Origin: Pseudomonas antarctica
GTDB taxonomy: Bacteria > Pseudomonadota > Gammaproteobacteria > Pseudomonadales > Pseudomonadaceae
NCBI RefSeq assembly: GCF_900624995.1
Contig: NZ_UYXQ01000003.1
Coordinates: 62,001 to 126,000, forward strand
Length of the DNA: 64,000 bases
Reading direction: 5' to 3'
Part shown: piece by piece, positions 8,110-17,563 of the stretch
Position numbering within the stretch: the first letter of the stretch is position 1
How the letters are laid out: each line of letters starts with the position of its first letter
The notes under the pieces: model-generated
Told to the model about the DNA's origin: nothing
The model's database searches: none
The model's input: only the letters and a program-made list of their open reading frames with translations
Position numbers and translations under genes: made by a program

Positions 8110-8880
8110 ATGGTCAAGGTTACTTCTGCTGTATTCGTCGGTTTGCTTGGGCTGTGGAGCTTTTCCAGCTCGGCAGCCGCCGAAGGCATCACCGGCGAAG
8201 TGGGTGCAGGCGTCAGTTACCAACCCCACGACCCCACCGGCAGCCGCTACGAAACCCAGCCGATTCCCTACTTCGACCTGGACTGGGGCAGTGTCAACCT
8301 GGGTACCGACGACGGCCTGACCTGGAGCGCGCTCAATACCAACGGCATTACCGCCGGCCCGTACATCAACTACCTGCCGGGCCGCACAGCCAATGGCTCA
8401 CTGCGCGGTTTGCGCGATGTACCGGACATGGCTGAGGTTGGCGGTTTCATTCAATACGCACCGGCTGAGTTCTGGCGTGTGTACGCCCAGGTCGGCCAGG
8501 CGGTGGGCGGCAGCCGTGATCACAGTGGTGTGCTGGGCAAACTCGGCGGCGAGCTGGGCTACCCGCTCGGTGGCGGCATCATCGGCAGCACTGGGCTGAT
8601 GGCGCATTTTGCCGACGCCCGTCAGACGCAGACCTTTTTTGGTGTCGACGACAAGGAGTCCGCGGCCTCGGGCATTCGCGCCTATAACGCCAGTGCGGGG
8701 TTCCAGAACCTGACGTTGACCCAGAGTTTTGAATTTCCGCTGGCGACGCATTGGTCGTTGTTGGCCAGCGCCAGTTGGACGCACTTGGTGGGGTCGGCGG
8801 CCAACAGCACCATTGTTAAGGAAAAAGGGGATGTGAATCAGGGGCAGGTGCAGACCGCGATCAGTTACAAGTTTGACTGA
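8110..8880 (+). CDS. MipA/OmpV family outer-membrane protein
   Basis: The 256-residue precursor starts with a signal peptide (MVKVTSAVFVGLLGLWSFSS, cleavage likely after SAAAE) and continues as alternating beta strands rich in Gly and aromatic residues, ending in ISYKFD. This is the MipA/OmpV beta-barrel family, which includes scaffold or porin-like proteins of the outer membrane. The ATG is preceded by AAGGA at good spacing; longer in-frame starts upstream lie in the control region. It is divergent from the sigma54 operon and alone in its transcript. Its substrate, if any, is not known. Confidence 0.8.
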   Translation: MVKVTSAVFVGLLGLWSFSSSAAAEGITGEVGAGVSYQPHDPTGSRYETQPIPYFDLDWGSVNLGTDDGLTWSALNTNGITAGPYINYLPGRTANGSLRGLRDVPDMAEVGGFIQYAPAEFWRVYAQVGQAVGGSRDHSGVLGKLGGELGYPLGGGIIGSTGLMAHFADARQTQTFFGVDDKESAASGIRAYNASAGFQNLTLTQSFEFPLATHWSLLASASWTHLVGSAANSTIVKEKGDVNQGQVQTAISYKFD

Positions 8881-8901
8881 AGGCTGGCAGCTGGCGGCTG
8901 T

Positions 8902-9893
8902 GTACATATCCGTTATTTGGGTAACGGCGGCTATGGGTTCCGCTCTTACAGCGGGTCACTTTTGAAAGAGCGCAAAAGTAACCAAAACGCTCTTGCCCCA
9001 CCACTCGGCACCTCGCCTAGGCTCGGTGTGCCCTCACGCAGGCTTTGGACCGTGGGCCGCCGCCATGGGCCATCCTTGGCCCATCGCGGCTAAACCGGCG
9101 TCCTGCCGGTTTACCCACGCTCCAAAGCCTGCGTTCGGCCAGCGTGGTTTAACGGGGCGCCTAAGATCAGGATCAAAAGCAAGAGCACGGCGGCCTAGTA
9201 GCCGACCTGAGTGGTTAGATCAAAAGCGAAGCCAAGACGGCCTGACAGCCAACCTGATCTCTGAAACTAAACTCAATCAAATGTGGGAGCGGGCTTGCTT
9301 GCGATGGCATCAACTCGGTGTACTTGATGGACCGAGGTGTCTGCATCGCAGCGGTGCGGCGATCCGACAAGCCTGCACCCACAGAAAAGCAGAGCACTGC
9401 GGTGCTGGCAGCTAAACTCGGTCAAAATTGTGGGAGCGGCGGTGCGACGACTCGACTTGCTCGCGAATGCGGTGGGTCAGTCAGCTCATGTGTAACTGAC
9501 CCACCGCATTCGCGAGCAAGCCCGCTTCCACATTGGGATCTGATTACATCAGCTAGATAGGGTGGTGCTCTGCTTCTGCCCTGCTTTTGCTTCAACCACT
9601 CAGCTCGGCTACTAGGCCGCCGTGCTCTTGCTTTTGATCTTGATCTTAGGCGCCCCGTTAACCACGCTGGCCGAACGCAGGCTTGAATCCGTGGGTAACC
9701 CGGCAGGACGTCGGGTTACCCACGGATTCAAGCCTTCGTTCTGGCATGCCGAGCCTAGGCGAGGCAACGAGTGGTGGGGCAAGAGCCCTTTTGGTTACTT
9801 TTGGCTGGGCCGGCATTCCGGGCTCTTTTCCAAAAGTGACCCGCTGTAAGAGCGGAACCAATAGCAGCCGTTACCGCAGCAACGGATATGTAC
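8902..9893. repeat. 1 kb inverted-arm repeat element, copy A
   Basis: The element begins with GTACATATCCGTT and ends with its inverse AACGGATATGTAC. Arms of about 300 bp are inverted and imperfect: TTCCGCTCTTACAGCGGGTC on the left pairs with GACCCGCTGTAAGAGCGGAA on the right, and a block including CCCCACCACTCG-CCTCGCCTAGGCTCGG is mirrored. The middle holds two REPIN-like palindromes (about 9283-9390 and 9430-9535). A second copy lies at 56894-57927. No credible gene is inside; the many short open frames follow the palindromes. It fills almost the whole 1.17 kb gap between the porin and Lon genes. Confidence 0.85.
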
Positions 9894-10046
9894 CCAATCT
9901 ACCTAAACCCAGGCAAGCCAGCTCCCACAGGCGTAAAGCGCCGCTGTCGAAAATATTATGCAATATGTTGCTAACTGCGCCCGGCCATTGAAACCACCGC
10001 TGCACCGCCCCATCTAACCTGCATACTTCCTTATGCAGGTGCCCCC

Positions 10047-12470
10047 ATGAGCGACCAGCAAGAATTCCCGGACATCGACCTCAACGATTACGCCGATCCG
10101 GAAAATGCTGAACACGAAACATCGTCCAACACCGGCCTGGCCCTGCCGGGGCAAAACCTGCCGGACAAGGTTTACATCATTCCGATCCACAATCGGCCGT
10201 TCTTCCCGGCGCAAGTGCTGCCGGTGATCGTCAATGAAGAACCGTGGGCCGAGACCCTGGAACTGGTGAGCAAATCCGACCACCATTCCCTGGCGCTGTT
10301 TTTCATGGACACGCCGCCGGAAGACCCACGCCACTTCGATACCTCCAGCCAGCCGCTGTACGGCACACTGGTGAAGGTGCACCACGCCAGCCGCGAGAAC
10401 GGCAAGCTGCAATTCGTCGCCCAGGGCCTGACCCGCGTGCGCATCAAGACCTGGCTCAAGCACCATCGCCCGCCGTACCTGGTGGAAGTCGAATACCCGC
10501 ACCAGCCGACCGAGCCGACCGACGAGGTCAAGGCCTACGGCATGGCGCTGATCAATGCGATCAAGGAACTGCTGCCGCTCAACCCGCTGTACAGCGAAGA
10601 ATTGAAGAACTACCTCAACCGCTTCAGCCCCAACGACCCGTCGCCGCTCACCGACTTCGCCGCCGCGTTGACCTCGGCCACCGGTAATGAGCTGCAGGAA
10701 GTGCTGGACTGCGTGCCCATGCTCAAGCGCATGGAAAAAGTGCTGCCGATGCTGCGCAAGGAAGTCGAAGTCGCGCGCCTGCAAAAAGAAATCTCGGCCG
10801 AGGTGAACCGCAAGATCGGCGAGCACCAACGCGAGTTCTTCCTCAAAGAGCAGCTCAAGGTCATTCAGCAAGAGTTGGGCTTGACCAAGGACGACCGCAG
10901 TGCGGACGTCGAGCAGTTCGAACAACGCCTGGTCGGCAAAGTACTGCCCACCCAGGCGCAAAAACGCATCAGCGAAGAAATGAACAAACTGTCGATCCTG
11001 GAAACGGGTTCGCCGGAATACGCCGTGACCCGCAACTACCTGGACTGGGCGACCTCAGTGCCGTGGGGCGTGTATGGCAAAGACAAGCTCGACCTGAAAC
11101 ACGCGCGCAAAGTGTTGGATAAACACCATGCGGGCCTGGATGACATTAAGAGCCGCATCCTCGAGTTCCTCGCGGTGGGCGCCTATAAAGGCGAAGTCGC
11201 CGGTTCCATCGTGCTGCTGGTCGGCCCGCCGGGCGTGGGCAAAACCAGTGTCGGCAAATCAATTGCCGAGTCCCTGGGCCGGCCATTCTACCGCTTCAGC
11301 GTCGGCGGCATGCGTGATGAAGCCGAGATCAAGGGCCATCGCCGCACCTACATCGGCGCCCTGCCCGGCAAGCTGGTGCAGGCGCTCAAAGATGTGGAAG
11401 TGATGAACCCGGTGATCATGCTCGACGAGATCGACAAGATGGGCCAGAGCTTCCAGGGCGACCCGGCGTCGGCGCTGCTGGAGACCCTCGACCCGGAACA
11501 GAACGTCGAATTCCTCGACCACTACCTGGACCTGCGCCTGGACCTGTCCAAGGTGCTGTTCGTGTGCACGGCGAACACCTTGGACTCAATCCCCGGCCCG
11601 CTGCTCGACCGGATGGAAGTGATTCGCCTGTCGGGCTACATCACCGAAGAAAAAGTCGCCATCGCCAAGCGCCACCTGTGGCCCAAACAGCTGGAAAAAG
11701 CCGGCGTGTCGAAAAACAACCTGAGCATCAGCGACGGCGCCCTGCGCGCGTTGATCGACGGCTATGCGCGCGAAGCCGGGGTGCGCCAGTTGGAGAAACA
11801 GCTGGGCAAACTGGTGCGTAAAGCCGTGGTCAAGCTGCTGGACGAGCCGGACTCGGTGATCAAGATCGGCAACAAGGACCTGGAAAGCTCCTTGGGCATG
11901 CCGGTGTTCCGCAATGAACAAGTGTTGTCCGGCACCGGCGTGATCACCGGCCTGGCCTGGACCAGCATGGGCGGCGCGACCTTGCCGATCGAGGCGACGC
12001 GCATCCATACGCTCAATCGCGGCTTCAAGCTCACCGGGCAGTTAGGTGAAGTGATGAAAGAGTCCGCCGAGATTGCCTACAGTTACATCAGCTCGAACCT
12101 GAAGTCGTTTGGCGGTGATCCGAAGTTCTTCGACGAAGCCTTCGTGCACTTGCACGTGCCGGAAGGCGCCACGCCAAAGGACGGCCCGAGTGCGGGTGTA
12201 ACCATGGCCAGTGCGCTGCTGTCGCTGGCGCGCAACCAGCCGCCGAAAAAAGGCGTGGCCATGACCGGCGAGCTGACGCTGACCGGGCATGTGCTGCCGA
12301 TTGGCGGCGTGCGTGAGAAGGTGATTGCGGCGCGGCGCCAGAAAATTCATGAGCTGATCTTGCCGGAGCCAAACCGAGGCAGTTTTGAAGAGCTGCCGGA
12401 GTACCTGAAAGAAGGCATGACCGTGCACTTTGCCAAGCGCTTTGCGGATGTGGCGAAGGTGCTCTTCTGA
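10047..12470 (+). CDS. lon: Lon-family ATP-dependent protease
   Basis: The 807-residue protease has the Lon N-terminal substrate domain (about 40-240), a helical linker, an AAA+ module with Walker A GPPGVGKTS and Walker B VIMLDEIDKM, and the C-terminal S16 domain with the catalytic Ser in PKDGPSAG and Lys in GGVREKVIAA. It degrades misfolded or regulatory proteins in the cytoplasm. It is not next to clpX or an HU gene, and it is followed by a chagasin-like inhibitor and a YhhN gene. That order recalls, from memory, PA0779-PA0777 of P. aeruginosa, where the protease is the second Lon, AsrA. So it is likely a paralogue of the main Lon. An acidic N-terminal extension (DIDLNDYADPE) is visible. 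Confidence 0.93.
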   Translation: MSDQQEFPDIDLNDYADPENAEHETSSNTGLALPGQNLPDKVYIIPIHNRPFFPAQVLPVIVNEEPWAETLELVSKSDHHSLALFFMDTPPEDPRHFDTSSQPLYGTLVKVHHASRENGKLQFVAQGLTRVRIKTWLKHHRPPYLVEVEYPHQPTEPTDEVKAYGMALINAIKELLPLNPLYSEELKNYLNRFSPNDPSPLTDFAAALTSATGNELQEVLDCVPMLKRMEKVLPMLRKEVEVARLQKEISAEVNRKIGEHQREFFLKEQLKVIQQELGLTKDDRSADVEQFEQRLVGKVLPTQAQKRISEEMNKLSILETGSPEYAVTRNYLDWATSVPWGVYGKDKLDLKHARKVLDKHHAGLDDIKSRILEFLAVGAYKGEVAGSIVLLVGPPGVGKTSVGKSIAESLGRPFYRFSVGGMRDEAEIKGHRRTYIGALPGKLVQALKDVEVMNPVIMLDEIDKMGQSFQGDPASALLETLDPEQNVEFLDHYLDLRLDLSKVLFVCTANTLDSIPGPLLDRMEVIRLSGYITEEKVAIAKRHLWPKQLEKAGVSKNNLSISDGALRALIDGYAREAGVRQLEKQLGKLVRKAVVKLLDEPDSVIKIGNKDLESSLGMPVFRNEQVLSGTGVITGLAWTSMGGATLPIEATRIHTLNRGFKLTGQLGEVMKESAEIAYSYISSNLKSFGGDPKFFDEAFVHLHVPEGATPKDGPSAGVTMASALLSLARNQPPKKGVAMTGELTLTGHVLPIGGVREKVIAARRQKIHELILPEPNRGSFEELPEYLKEGMTVHFAKRFADVAKVLF

Positions 12471-12476
12471 TCGATC

Positions 12477-12577
12477 GCTCCCACGCTCTGCGTGGGAATG
12501 CCTCTCTGGGCGCTCTGCGTCCGCTCGTATGACGCGGAGCGTCCCGGGCTGCATTCCCACGCAAAGCGTGGGAACAA
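12477..12577. repeat. GC-rich intergenic palindrome (GCTCTGCGTGGGAATGC family)
   Basis: CTCCCACGCTCTGCGTGGGAATGC on the left is mirrored by GCATTCCCACGCAAAGCGTGGGAA on the right, with a GCTCTGCGTCCGC-GCGGAGCGTCC inner pair. A relative is at 53766-53887. This is a different family from the REP elements in the window. It sits just after the Lon stop and may end the transcript. Confidence 0.75.
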
Positions 12578-12665
12578 TCAAACAAGGTCATCATGTAGAC
12601 CGCTTGTCACACCTTGCCTCATCTTCGGTTATGCTCGCCCTTCGTCGCCACACAACGGAGCCCCC

Positions 12666-13055
12666 ATGACCGCTGCCCGCCTGCTTCTCCCCTTGAGCCT
12701 TGCCCTGCTGGCCGCGTGCGCCAGTGCCCCCAAGCAAAACGTCACAGTGGAAAACCAGAGCGCCTGCCCGCTCCAGCTTAAATCCGGGCAAAACCTGACC
12801 CTCACCTTACCGAGCAACCCCACCACCGGTTACCGCTGGGCCATCCAGGACTCCGCCGGCGGTGTGCTGCGTGCACTCAGCCCTGAGGTTTACAGCAGCA
12901 CGGAATCCGGTGTGATCGGTGGTGGCGGCCAGTCGACCTGGCGCTTCCAGGCCTTCGCGGCCGGCCAGGGCCGTTTGCGCCTGACCTCCCAGCAACCGTG
13001 GGAACCGGAAGCCGAGCCCGCCGAAACCTTCGACTGCGCCATTACGGTGAACTGA
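12666..13055 (+). CDS. icp: chagasin-like (I42) protease inhibitor lipoprotein
   Basis: The 129-residue protein starts with a lipoprotein signal (LLPLSLALLAAC lipobox, Cys at about 17) and carries the inhibitor-loop motif NPTTGYRW that defines MEROPS I42 (chagasin/ICP), followed by a GGGGQSTWRF loop and LRLTSQQPWE. These proteins block papain-family cysteine proteases through three loops. It would be anchored in the outer or inner membrane facing the periplasm. The ATG has GGAG five bases upstream. It lies 1 bp before the YhhN gene and downstream of Lon. Confidence 0.85.
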   Translation: MTAARLLLPLSLALLAACASAPKQNVTVENQSACPLQLKSGQNLTLTLPSNPTTGYRWAIQDSAGGVLRALSPEVYSSTESGVIGGGGQSTWRFQAFAAGQGRLRLTSQQPWEPEAEPAETFDCAITVN

Positions 13056-13056
13056 T

Positions 13057-13713
13057 ATGCCGTGGCTGATTCTTGCGTTGATGGGCGCCGGCACGTTTAT
13101 CTACGGCCTGAGCACCCATGCGGCCTTACTGTGCCTGCTGGTCAAACCGCTGCCGGTATTGGCGCTGCTGGGCTGGTTGCATGATGCGCCGCCCACCGAC
13201 TATCGACGCTGGATCAGCTTGGGGCTGATTTTTTCCTTGGTGGGCGATGTGTTGCTCGCGTGGCCGGGCGACCTGTTTATATTCGGCCTCGGCGCTTTTT
13301 TGTTCGCGCACTTGGCGTATTTGAAAGCCTACTTCAGTGATTGCCGCCGCCTGGCAGTGCTGCCATTGGTATTGGCACTGGGCGTGGGCGCCATCTTGCT
13401 AAGCATCCTGATTTCCCATGGCCTGGGCGAATTGCTGATTCCAGTGGTGGTGTATGCGCTGGTGATCAGCGCCATGCTCTGGCGTGCGTTGGCGCGACTG
13501 GGCAGTGATGTGCCGAAACGCTCGGCACTGCTGGCGGCGGCGGGTGCGGTGTCGTTTGTATTTTCCGACACGCTCATCGGCATCAATCGGTTTGTGGTTG
13601 GCTTTGAAGCGGCACCGTATTTGTTGATTACCACGTATTGGCTCGGTCAGTGGGGCATCACCGCCTCGGCTTTCCATCAGACAACCCGCGCATCCGAGGG
13701 CCAACTTGGCTAA
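13057..13713 (+). CDS. YhhN family (lysoplasmalogenase-like) membrane protein
   Basis: The 218-residue integral membrane protein has about eight hydrophobic helices. Motifs include WISLGLIFSLVGDVLLAWPGDLFIFGLGAFLFAH in the middle and FSDTLIGINRF near the end, with acidic residues typical of the YhhN/TMEM86 family. Animal TMEM86B hydrolyses lysoplasmalogen; the bacterial role is not settled. It starts 1 bp after the inhibitor gene, so they share a transcript. The longest non-membrane part is the short C-terminus after the last helix. Confidence 0.8.
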   Translation: MPWLILALMGAGTFIYGLSTHAALLCLLVKPLPVLALLGWLHDAPPTDYRRWISLGLIFSLVGDVLLAWPGDLFIFGLGAFLFAHLAYLKAYFSDCRRLAVLPLVLALGVGAILLSILISHGLGELLIPVVVYALVISAMLWRALARLGSDVPKRSALLAAAGAVSFVFSDTLIGINRFVVGFEAAPYLLITTYWLGQWGITASAFHQTTRASEGQLG

Positions 13714-13749
13714 AATGCCGGCCTTTCCCCCTTCGTCGCCGGAACAGCC

Positions 13750-14493
13750 GTGAGCAAAGAACCCGATCGCCTATTCGCCCAGCCCCTGCCCCAGGTGCCA
13801 GACTTCGCCTTTAACGAGGACGTGGTGCGGGTGTTCCCGGACATGATCAAGCGCTCGGTGCCCGGTTATCCGACCATCGTCGAGAACCTCGGCGTGCTCG
13901 CAGCGCAATTTGCCCAACCCAACAGCGTGCTCTACGACTTGGGCTCGTCTCTCGGCGCGGTCACCCAAGCGCTGCGCCGCCATGTGCGTACCGACGGCTG
14001 CCGGGTGATTGCGGTGGATAACTCGGCGGCGATGGTCGAGCGTTGCCGCGAATACCTCAATGGCCAGGACTCAATGTTCCAGGAGTTGCTGCCGGTTGAG
14101 GTGATTGAGGGCGATATCCTCGCGTTGCAGTTCCAACCGGCCTCGGTGGTGGCGCTGAACTTCACCCTGCAATTTGTCGCTCCCGATGAGCGCCTGGCGT
14201 TGCTCGGGCGCATCCGCCAGTCGCTGCTGCCCGGCGGTGCGTTGATCCTCTCGGAAAAGCTGCGTTTCAATGACCCCGAAGAACACGCGTTGCTCACCGA
14301 CCTGCACATCGCATTCAAGCGCGCCAACGGCTACAGCGAACTGGAAATCGCCCAGAAGCGCAGCGCCATCGAAAATGTCATGAAGCCCGACAGCCTCGAA
14401 GAACACCGCGAACGCCTGCTGGCGGCCGGGTTCTCGAAAGTCGTGCCGTGGTTCCAGTGTCTTAACTTTGCCTCGTTGATTGCCTTGCCATGA
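13750..14493 (+). CDS. cmoA: carboxy-S-adenosyl-L-methionine synthase CmoA
   Basis: The 247-residue enzyme converts SAM and prephenate to carboxy-SAM, the donor for cmo5U at tRNA wobble position 34. It has a class I methyltransferase fold with SAM motif [25 protein letters not shown] and the CmoA-specific LNFTLQFV. The start is GTG; an ATG in the right place is absent. The stop overlaps the cmoB start by four bases (ATGA), as in other proteobacteria where the two act in sequence. Confidence 0.95.
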   Translation: MSKEPDRLFAQPLPQVPDFAFNEDVVRVFPDMIKRSVPGYPTIVENLGVLAAQFAQPNSVLYDLGSSLGAVTQALRRHVRTDGCRVIAVDNSAAMVERCREYLNGQDSMFQELLPVEVIEGDILALQFQPASVVALNFTLQFVAPDERLALLGRIRQSLLPGGALILSEKLRFNDPEEHALLTDLHIAFKRANGYSELEIAQKRSAIENVMKPDSLEEHRERLLAAGFSKVVPWFQCLNFASLIALP

Positions 14494-15446
14494 TTGATCT
14501 GTCCCCCCTCGCCCGCCATCTGGTCGGCACTCCCTTGGCCGTGTGGGCCCAGGGCCTGCAAGCACAACTCGATAGCAAGATGGAAAAGGGCCATGGCGAC
14601 CTTGAGCGTTGGCAGAGTGCGTTGGATGCGCTGCCAAACATTCAGCCCAGCGAGGTCGACTTGCTCAACGGCTTGACCCTCGACACCGATTGCGACGACG
14701 CCACCCGCGCACAAATGCACACCGCGTTGATGGGCTTGAGCCCGTGGCGCAAAGGCCCATTCCACCTGTTCGGCGTGCACGTGGACACCGAATGGCGTTC
14801 GGACTGGAAGTGGTCGCGGGTTGCGCCGCACTTGGATCTGACAGGCAAGCGCATCCTCGATGTGGGCTGCGGTAACGGTTACTACATGTGGCGCATGCTC
14901 GGCGCCGGTGCCGATAGCGTGATTGGCGTGGACCCGAACTGGTTGTTTTTCTGCCAGTTCCAGGCAGTGCAGCGCTATTTGTCGGCGCCGAAGGCCTGGC
15001 ACTTGCCGTTTCCGTTTGAAGACCTGCCGCCGAACATGGAGGGCTTCGACACGGTGTTTTCCATGGGCGTGTTCTATCACCGTCGCTCGCCCATCGAGCA
15101 CTTGCTGGCGTTGAAAGATTGCTTGGTCAAAGGCGGCGAACTGGTACTCGAAACCTTGGTGGTCGAAGGCGATCAGCAGCAGGTGCTGGTGCCGGAGGAC
15201 CGCTACGCGCAGATGCGCAACGTGTGGTTCCTGCCGTCGGTGCCAGCGCTGATGCTGTGGCTGCGCCGCGCGGGGTTCAGCGAAGTGCGTTGTGTGGACG
15301 TCAGCGTGACCACGGTCGAGGAACAGCGCCGGACGCCGTGGATGAAGTTCCAGTCGCTGAGTGATTTCCTGGATCCGGACGATCACAGCAAGACCCTTGA
15401 AGGGCTGCCGGCGCCGATGCGGGCAGTGATCATCGCGAAGAAGTAA
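14490..15446 (+). CDS. cmoB: tRNA U34 carboxymethyltransferase CmoB
   Basis: The 318-residue enzyme uses carboxy-SAM from CmoA to turn 5-hydroxyuridine at position 34 into 5-carboxymethoxyuridine. SAM motif I is [15 protein letters not shown] and the second acidic contact lies in [10 protein letters not shown]; the family-specific [14 protein letters not shown] and [11 protein letters not shown] are present. Length is normal for CmoB (about 320). It forms a two-gene unit with cmoA, and no clear terminator follows before the convergent tadA. Confidence 0.95.
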   Translation: MIDLSPLARHLVGTPLAVWAQGLQAQLDSKMEKGHGDLERWQSALDALPNIQPSEVDLLNGLTLDTDCDDATRAQMHTALMGLSPWRKGPFHLFGVHVDTEWRSDWKWSRVAPHLDLTGKRILDVGCGNGYYMWRMLGAGADSVIGVDPNWLFFCQFQAVQRYLSAPKAWHLPFPFEDLPPNMEGFDTVFSMGVFYHRRSPIEHLLALKDCLVKGGELVLETLVVEGDQQQVLVPEDRYAQMRNVWFLPSVPALMLWLRRAGFSEVRCVDVSVTTVEEQRRTPWMKFQSLSDFLDPDDHSKTLEGLPAPMRAVIIAKK

Positions 15447-15496
15447 CCCGAATCCCCCTGAAAAAATGGAGCTCCCACATTGGTTTTCAGTACTCT

Positions 15497-15994
15497 TTAG
15501 AGTGGGGGTTTGGCGCGCCGGGCCTTAAAGAACTCACTCAGTACCGCCCCACACTCCTCAGCCAACACCCCACCTTCAAACAACACCCGATGGTTGAGAA
15601 AGCCCTGGGTAAAAAACTGACCCTGGCTTTGCACGATCCCAGCCTTGGGCTCCAGCGCGCCGTACACCACCCGCGCGATGCGCGAGTGCACGACCAGGCC
15701 CGCGCACATGCTGCACGGCTCCAGCGTCACATACAGCGTGCTGCCGACCAGGCGATAGTTGCTGATCGCTTGTGCGGCGGCGCGGATGGCGACCATTTCG
15801 GCATGGGCGCTGGGGTCGTTGCCGCTGATCGGGCAGTTGAAGCCGCGACCGATGATTTCACCGTCCTGCACCAGCACCGCGCCCACGGGCACTTCGCCCA
15901 ATGCTGCGCCTTGAGCCGCGAGGGCCAAGGCCTCGCGCATGAAGTCCTGATCGCGGCTGCGGTCGATAATCGCGGCGGGGCGAACCTGACGCAT
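15497..15994 (-). CDS. tadA: tRNA-specific adenosine deaminase TadA
   Basis: The 165-residue zinc deaminase makes inosine at A34 of tRNA-Arg(ACG). The zinc and proton-shuttle motif HAEMVAIRAA and the second zinc motif PCSMCAG are intact, followed by the RVVYGALEPKAG region. The ATG at 15994 is chosen because it overlaps the multicopper oxidase stop by one base (TAATG) and gives the usual length; the longer frame runs inside the upstream gene. The tadA-multicopper oxidase pair is also found in other Pseudomonas, from memory. Confidence 0.93.
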   Translation of the reverse strand: MRQVRPAAIIDRSRDQDFMREALALAAQGAALGEVPVGAVLVQDGEIIGRGFNCPISGNDPSAHAEMVAIRAAAQAISNYRLVGSTLYVTLEPCSMCAGLVVHSRIARVVYGALEPKAGIVQSQGQFFTQGFLNHRVLFEGGVLAEECGAVLSEFFKARRAKPPL

Positions 15995-17370
15995 TACGCC
16001 ACCTCGATGGCGGCCATCAGGCCGGTTTCCATGTGGTCGATCACGTGGCAGTGGAACATCCACACCCCCGGGTTATCCGCCACCAACGCCACGCGGGCGC
16101 GCTCGTTCTTGCCCAGCAGGTAGGTGTCGGTGAAATACGGGATCACCTTGTGGCGGTTCGAGGCGATCACCTTGAAGCTCATGCCGTGCAGGTGGATCGG
16201 GTGTTGGTACTGGGTCATGTTCTTCAATTCGAAAATGTAGCTCTTGCCCTTCTCAAGCGTGGCAATCGGGCGGTCGGCGCAGGTTTTGTCGGTGATGTCC
16301 CAGGCCTTGCCGTTGATTTGCCACAGGCTTGGCGGCTTGCCGTCATCGACTGAGACGGTACCGACCCATTCGAAATTGAAGTTAAGTTTCTCGGCGTTGG
16401 CCAGGTCCGGCTCGGCAATTGGGTTGGCAGGTAGCGCCGGTGGCCATTCGGTGGGCGCGTCGGTATTGGCGACTGAACGGAACGTGCCCAGGCGCACCGG
16501 GCCGTTACGGATAGAGAGTTCTTCGCCAACCGGCGGCGCCTTGATCGCCAGGCAAATGCGCATACCTGGGCCCAGCCAGTATTCCTTGCCCAGCGGGCGC
16601 GGCTCGATAGGGTTGCCATCCAGCGCGTAGATCTGCGCTTCGACGCCGGGAATATTGATGCGATAAGTCAAGGTGTTATCGAGGTTGAGCAGGCGCACGC
16701 GGGTGATCTGCCCGGCGGGCAAATCGACGACCGCCTGGGACACGCCATTGATCGTCGACAGGCGCCCGGCCGTGCCGCCACGCGCGGCTTCTCGGGGTAC
16801 GCTGAAGGCGACAAAGGCGCCCTCTTCGTCCACGTGCCAGCTTTTCAGGCTCAAGGTGCATTCGTGCTTGAAACCGGTGGGTTCACGCTCCTCGATGATC
16901 AACGGGCCGACCAAGCCACGGCCGAGTTCTTCGCTGCTGTTTACATGCGGGTGATACCAGTAGCTGCCGGCGTCCGGCACGCGGAATTTGTAGTCGAAGT
17001 ATTCTCCGGGCAGCACCGGCAATTGCGAGACGTAAGGCACGCCGTCCATTTCCAGCGGCAGGCGGATGCCGTGCCAGTGGATAGTGGTGGCGACCGGCAG
17101 GTGGTTGATAAAGCGCACCCGCAGCCATTCGCCCTGACGCACACGTAACTCGGTGCCCGGCGCCGATGGGCCGAACGCCCAGGCTTGGGTCTTGTGGCCT
17201 GGCACCAGCTCCACGTCGAGCGGTGCGGCGATCAGCTCGTAATCGTGCCCTGCCTCGGCCTCGGCGACTTTCCCCAGCCAGTAGCGGTAGGCGCCACCGG
17301 CACCGACGCCCACTACGGCCAGGCCTGCAAGACCACCCAGGATTTGTCGACGGGAAAAGGATCGGGACAC
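15994..17370 (-). CDS. cumA: Tat-exported multicopper oxidase (CumA type)
   Basis: The 458-residue oxidase begins with a Tat signal (SRRQILGGLAGLAVVGVG). All four copper motifs are visible in order: HWHG, WYHPHVNS, HPIHLHG and HCHVIDHMETGLM, the last giving the type 1 copper ligands including the axial Met. It couples substrate oxidation to reduction of O2 to water in the periplasm. CumA of P. putida was linked to Mn(II) oxidation; the real substrate here is open. GTG at 17370 is chosen for its TGAGG ribosome site; two GTG codons directly upstream are alternatives. It is followed by tadA in one transcript. Confidence 0.85.
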   Translation of the reverse strand: MSRSFSRRQILGGLAGLAVVGVGAGGAYRYWLGKVAEAEAGHDYELIAAPLDVELVPGHKTQAWAFGPSAPGTELRVRQGEWLRVRFINHLPVATTIHWHGIRLPLEMDGVPYVSQLPVLPGEYFDYKFRVPDAGSYWYHPHVNSSEELGRGLVGPLIIEEREPTGFKHECTLSLKSWHVDEEGAFVAFSVPREAARGGTAGRLSTINGVSQAVVDLPAGQITRVRLLNLDNTLTYRINIPGVEAQIYALDGNPIEPRPLGKEYWLGPGMRICLAIKAPPVGEELSIRNGPVRLGTFRSVANTDAPTEWPPALPANPIAEPDLANAEKLNFNFEWVGTVSVDDGKPPSLWQINGKAWDITDKTCADRPIATLEKGKSYIFELKNMTQYQHPIHLHGMSFKVIASNRHKVIPYFTDTYLLGKNERARVALVADNPGVWMFHCHVIDHMETGLMAAIEVA

Positions 17371-17455
17371 AACAACCTCACGTATCTGCCGCAGGCTCAG
17401 GGCCTGCAAAGGGCAGATACGATACACCTGCATTGGCTAAACAGTAAGGCTTCTC

Positions 17456-17547
17456 ATGTGGAAGGGGGCTTGCTCCCGATAGCCGTGTGTCAGCCACCCC
17501 ATTTATGGCTGATACACCGCTATCGGGGGCAAGCCCCCTTCCACATT
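17456..17547. repeat. REPIN
   Basis: ATGTGGAAGGGGGCTTGCTC and CAAGCCCCCTTCCACAT form the outer pair, and CGATAGC-GTCAGCC / GGCTGA-GCTATCG the inner pair. It fills the gap between pdxJ and cumA. The REP core here is GGGGGCTTGC, a variant of the GCGGGCTTGC type seen elsewhere in the window. Confidence 0.85.
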
Positions 17548-17563
17548 GGGTTTTCATTGTTTT

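Noticed and set aside
8993..9849. Several 75-140 codon frames in the first 1 kb repeat element
   Set aside because: They follow the palindromic arms, recur in the second copy, and show no protein-like features; this repeat is often over-annotated.
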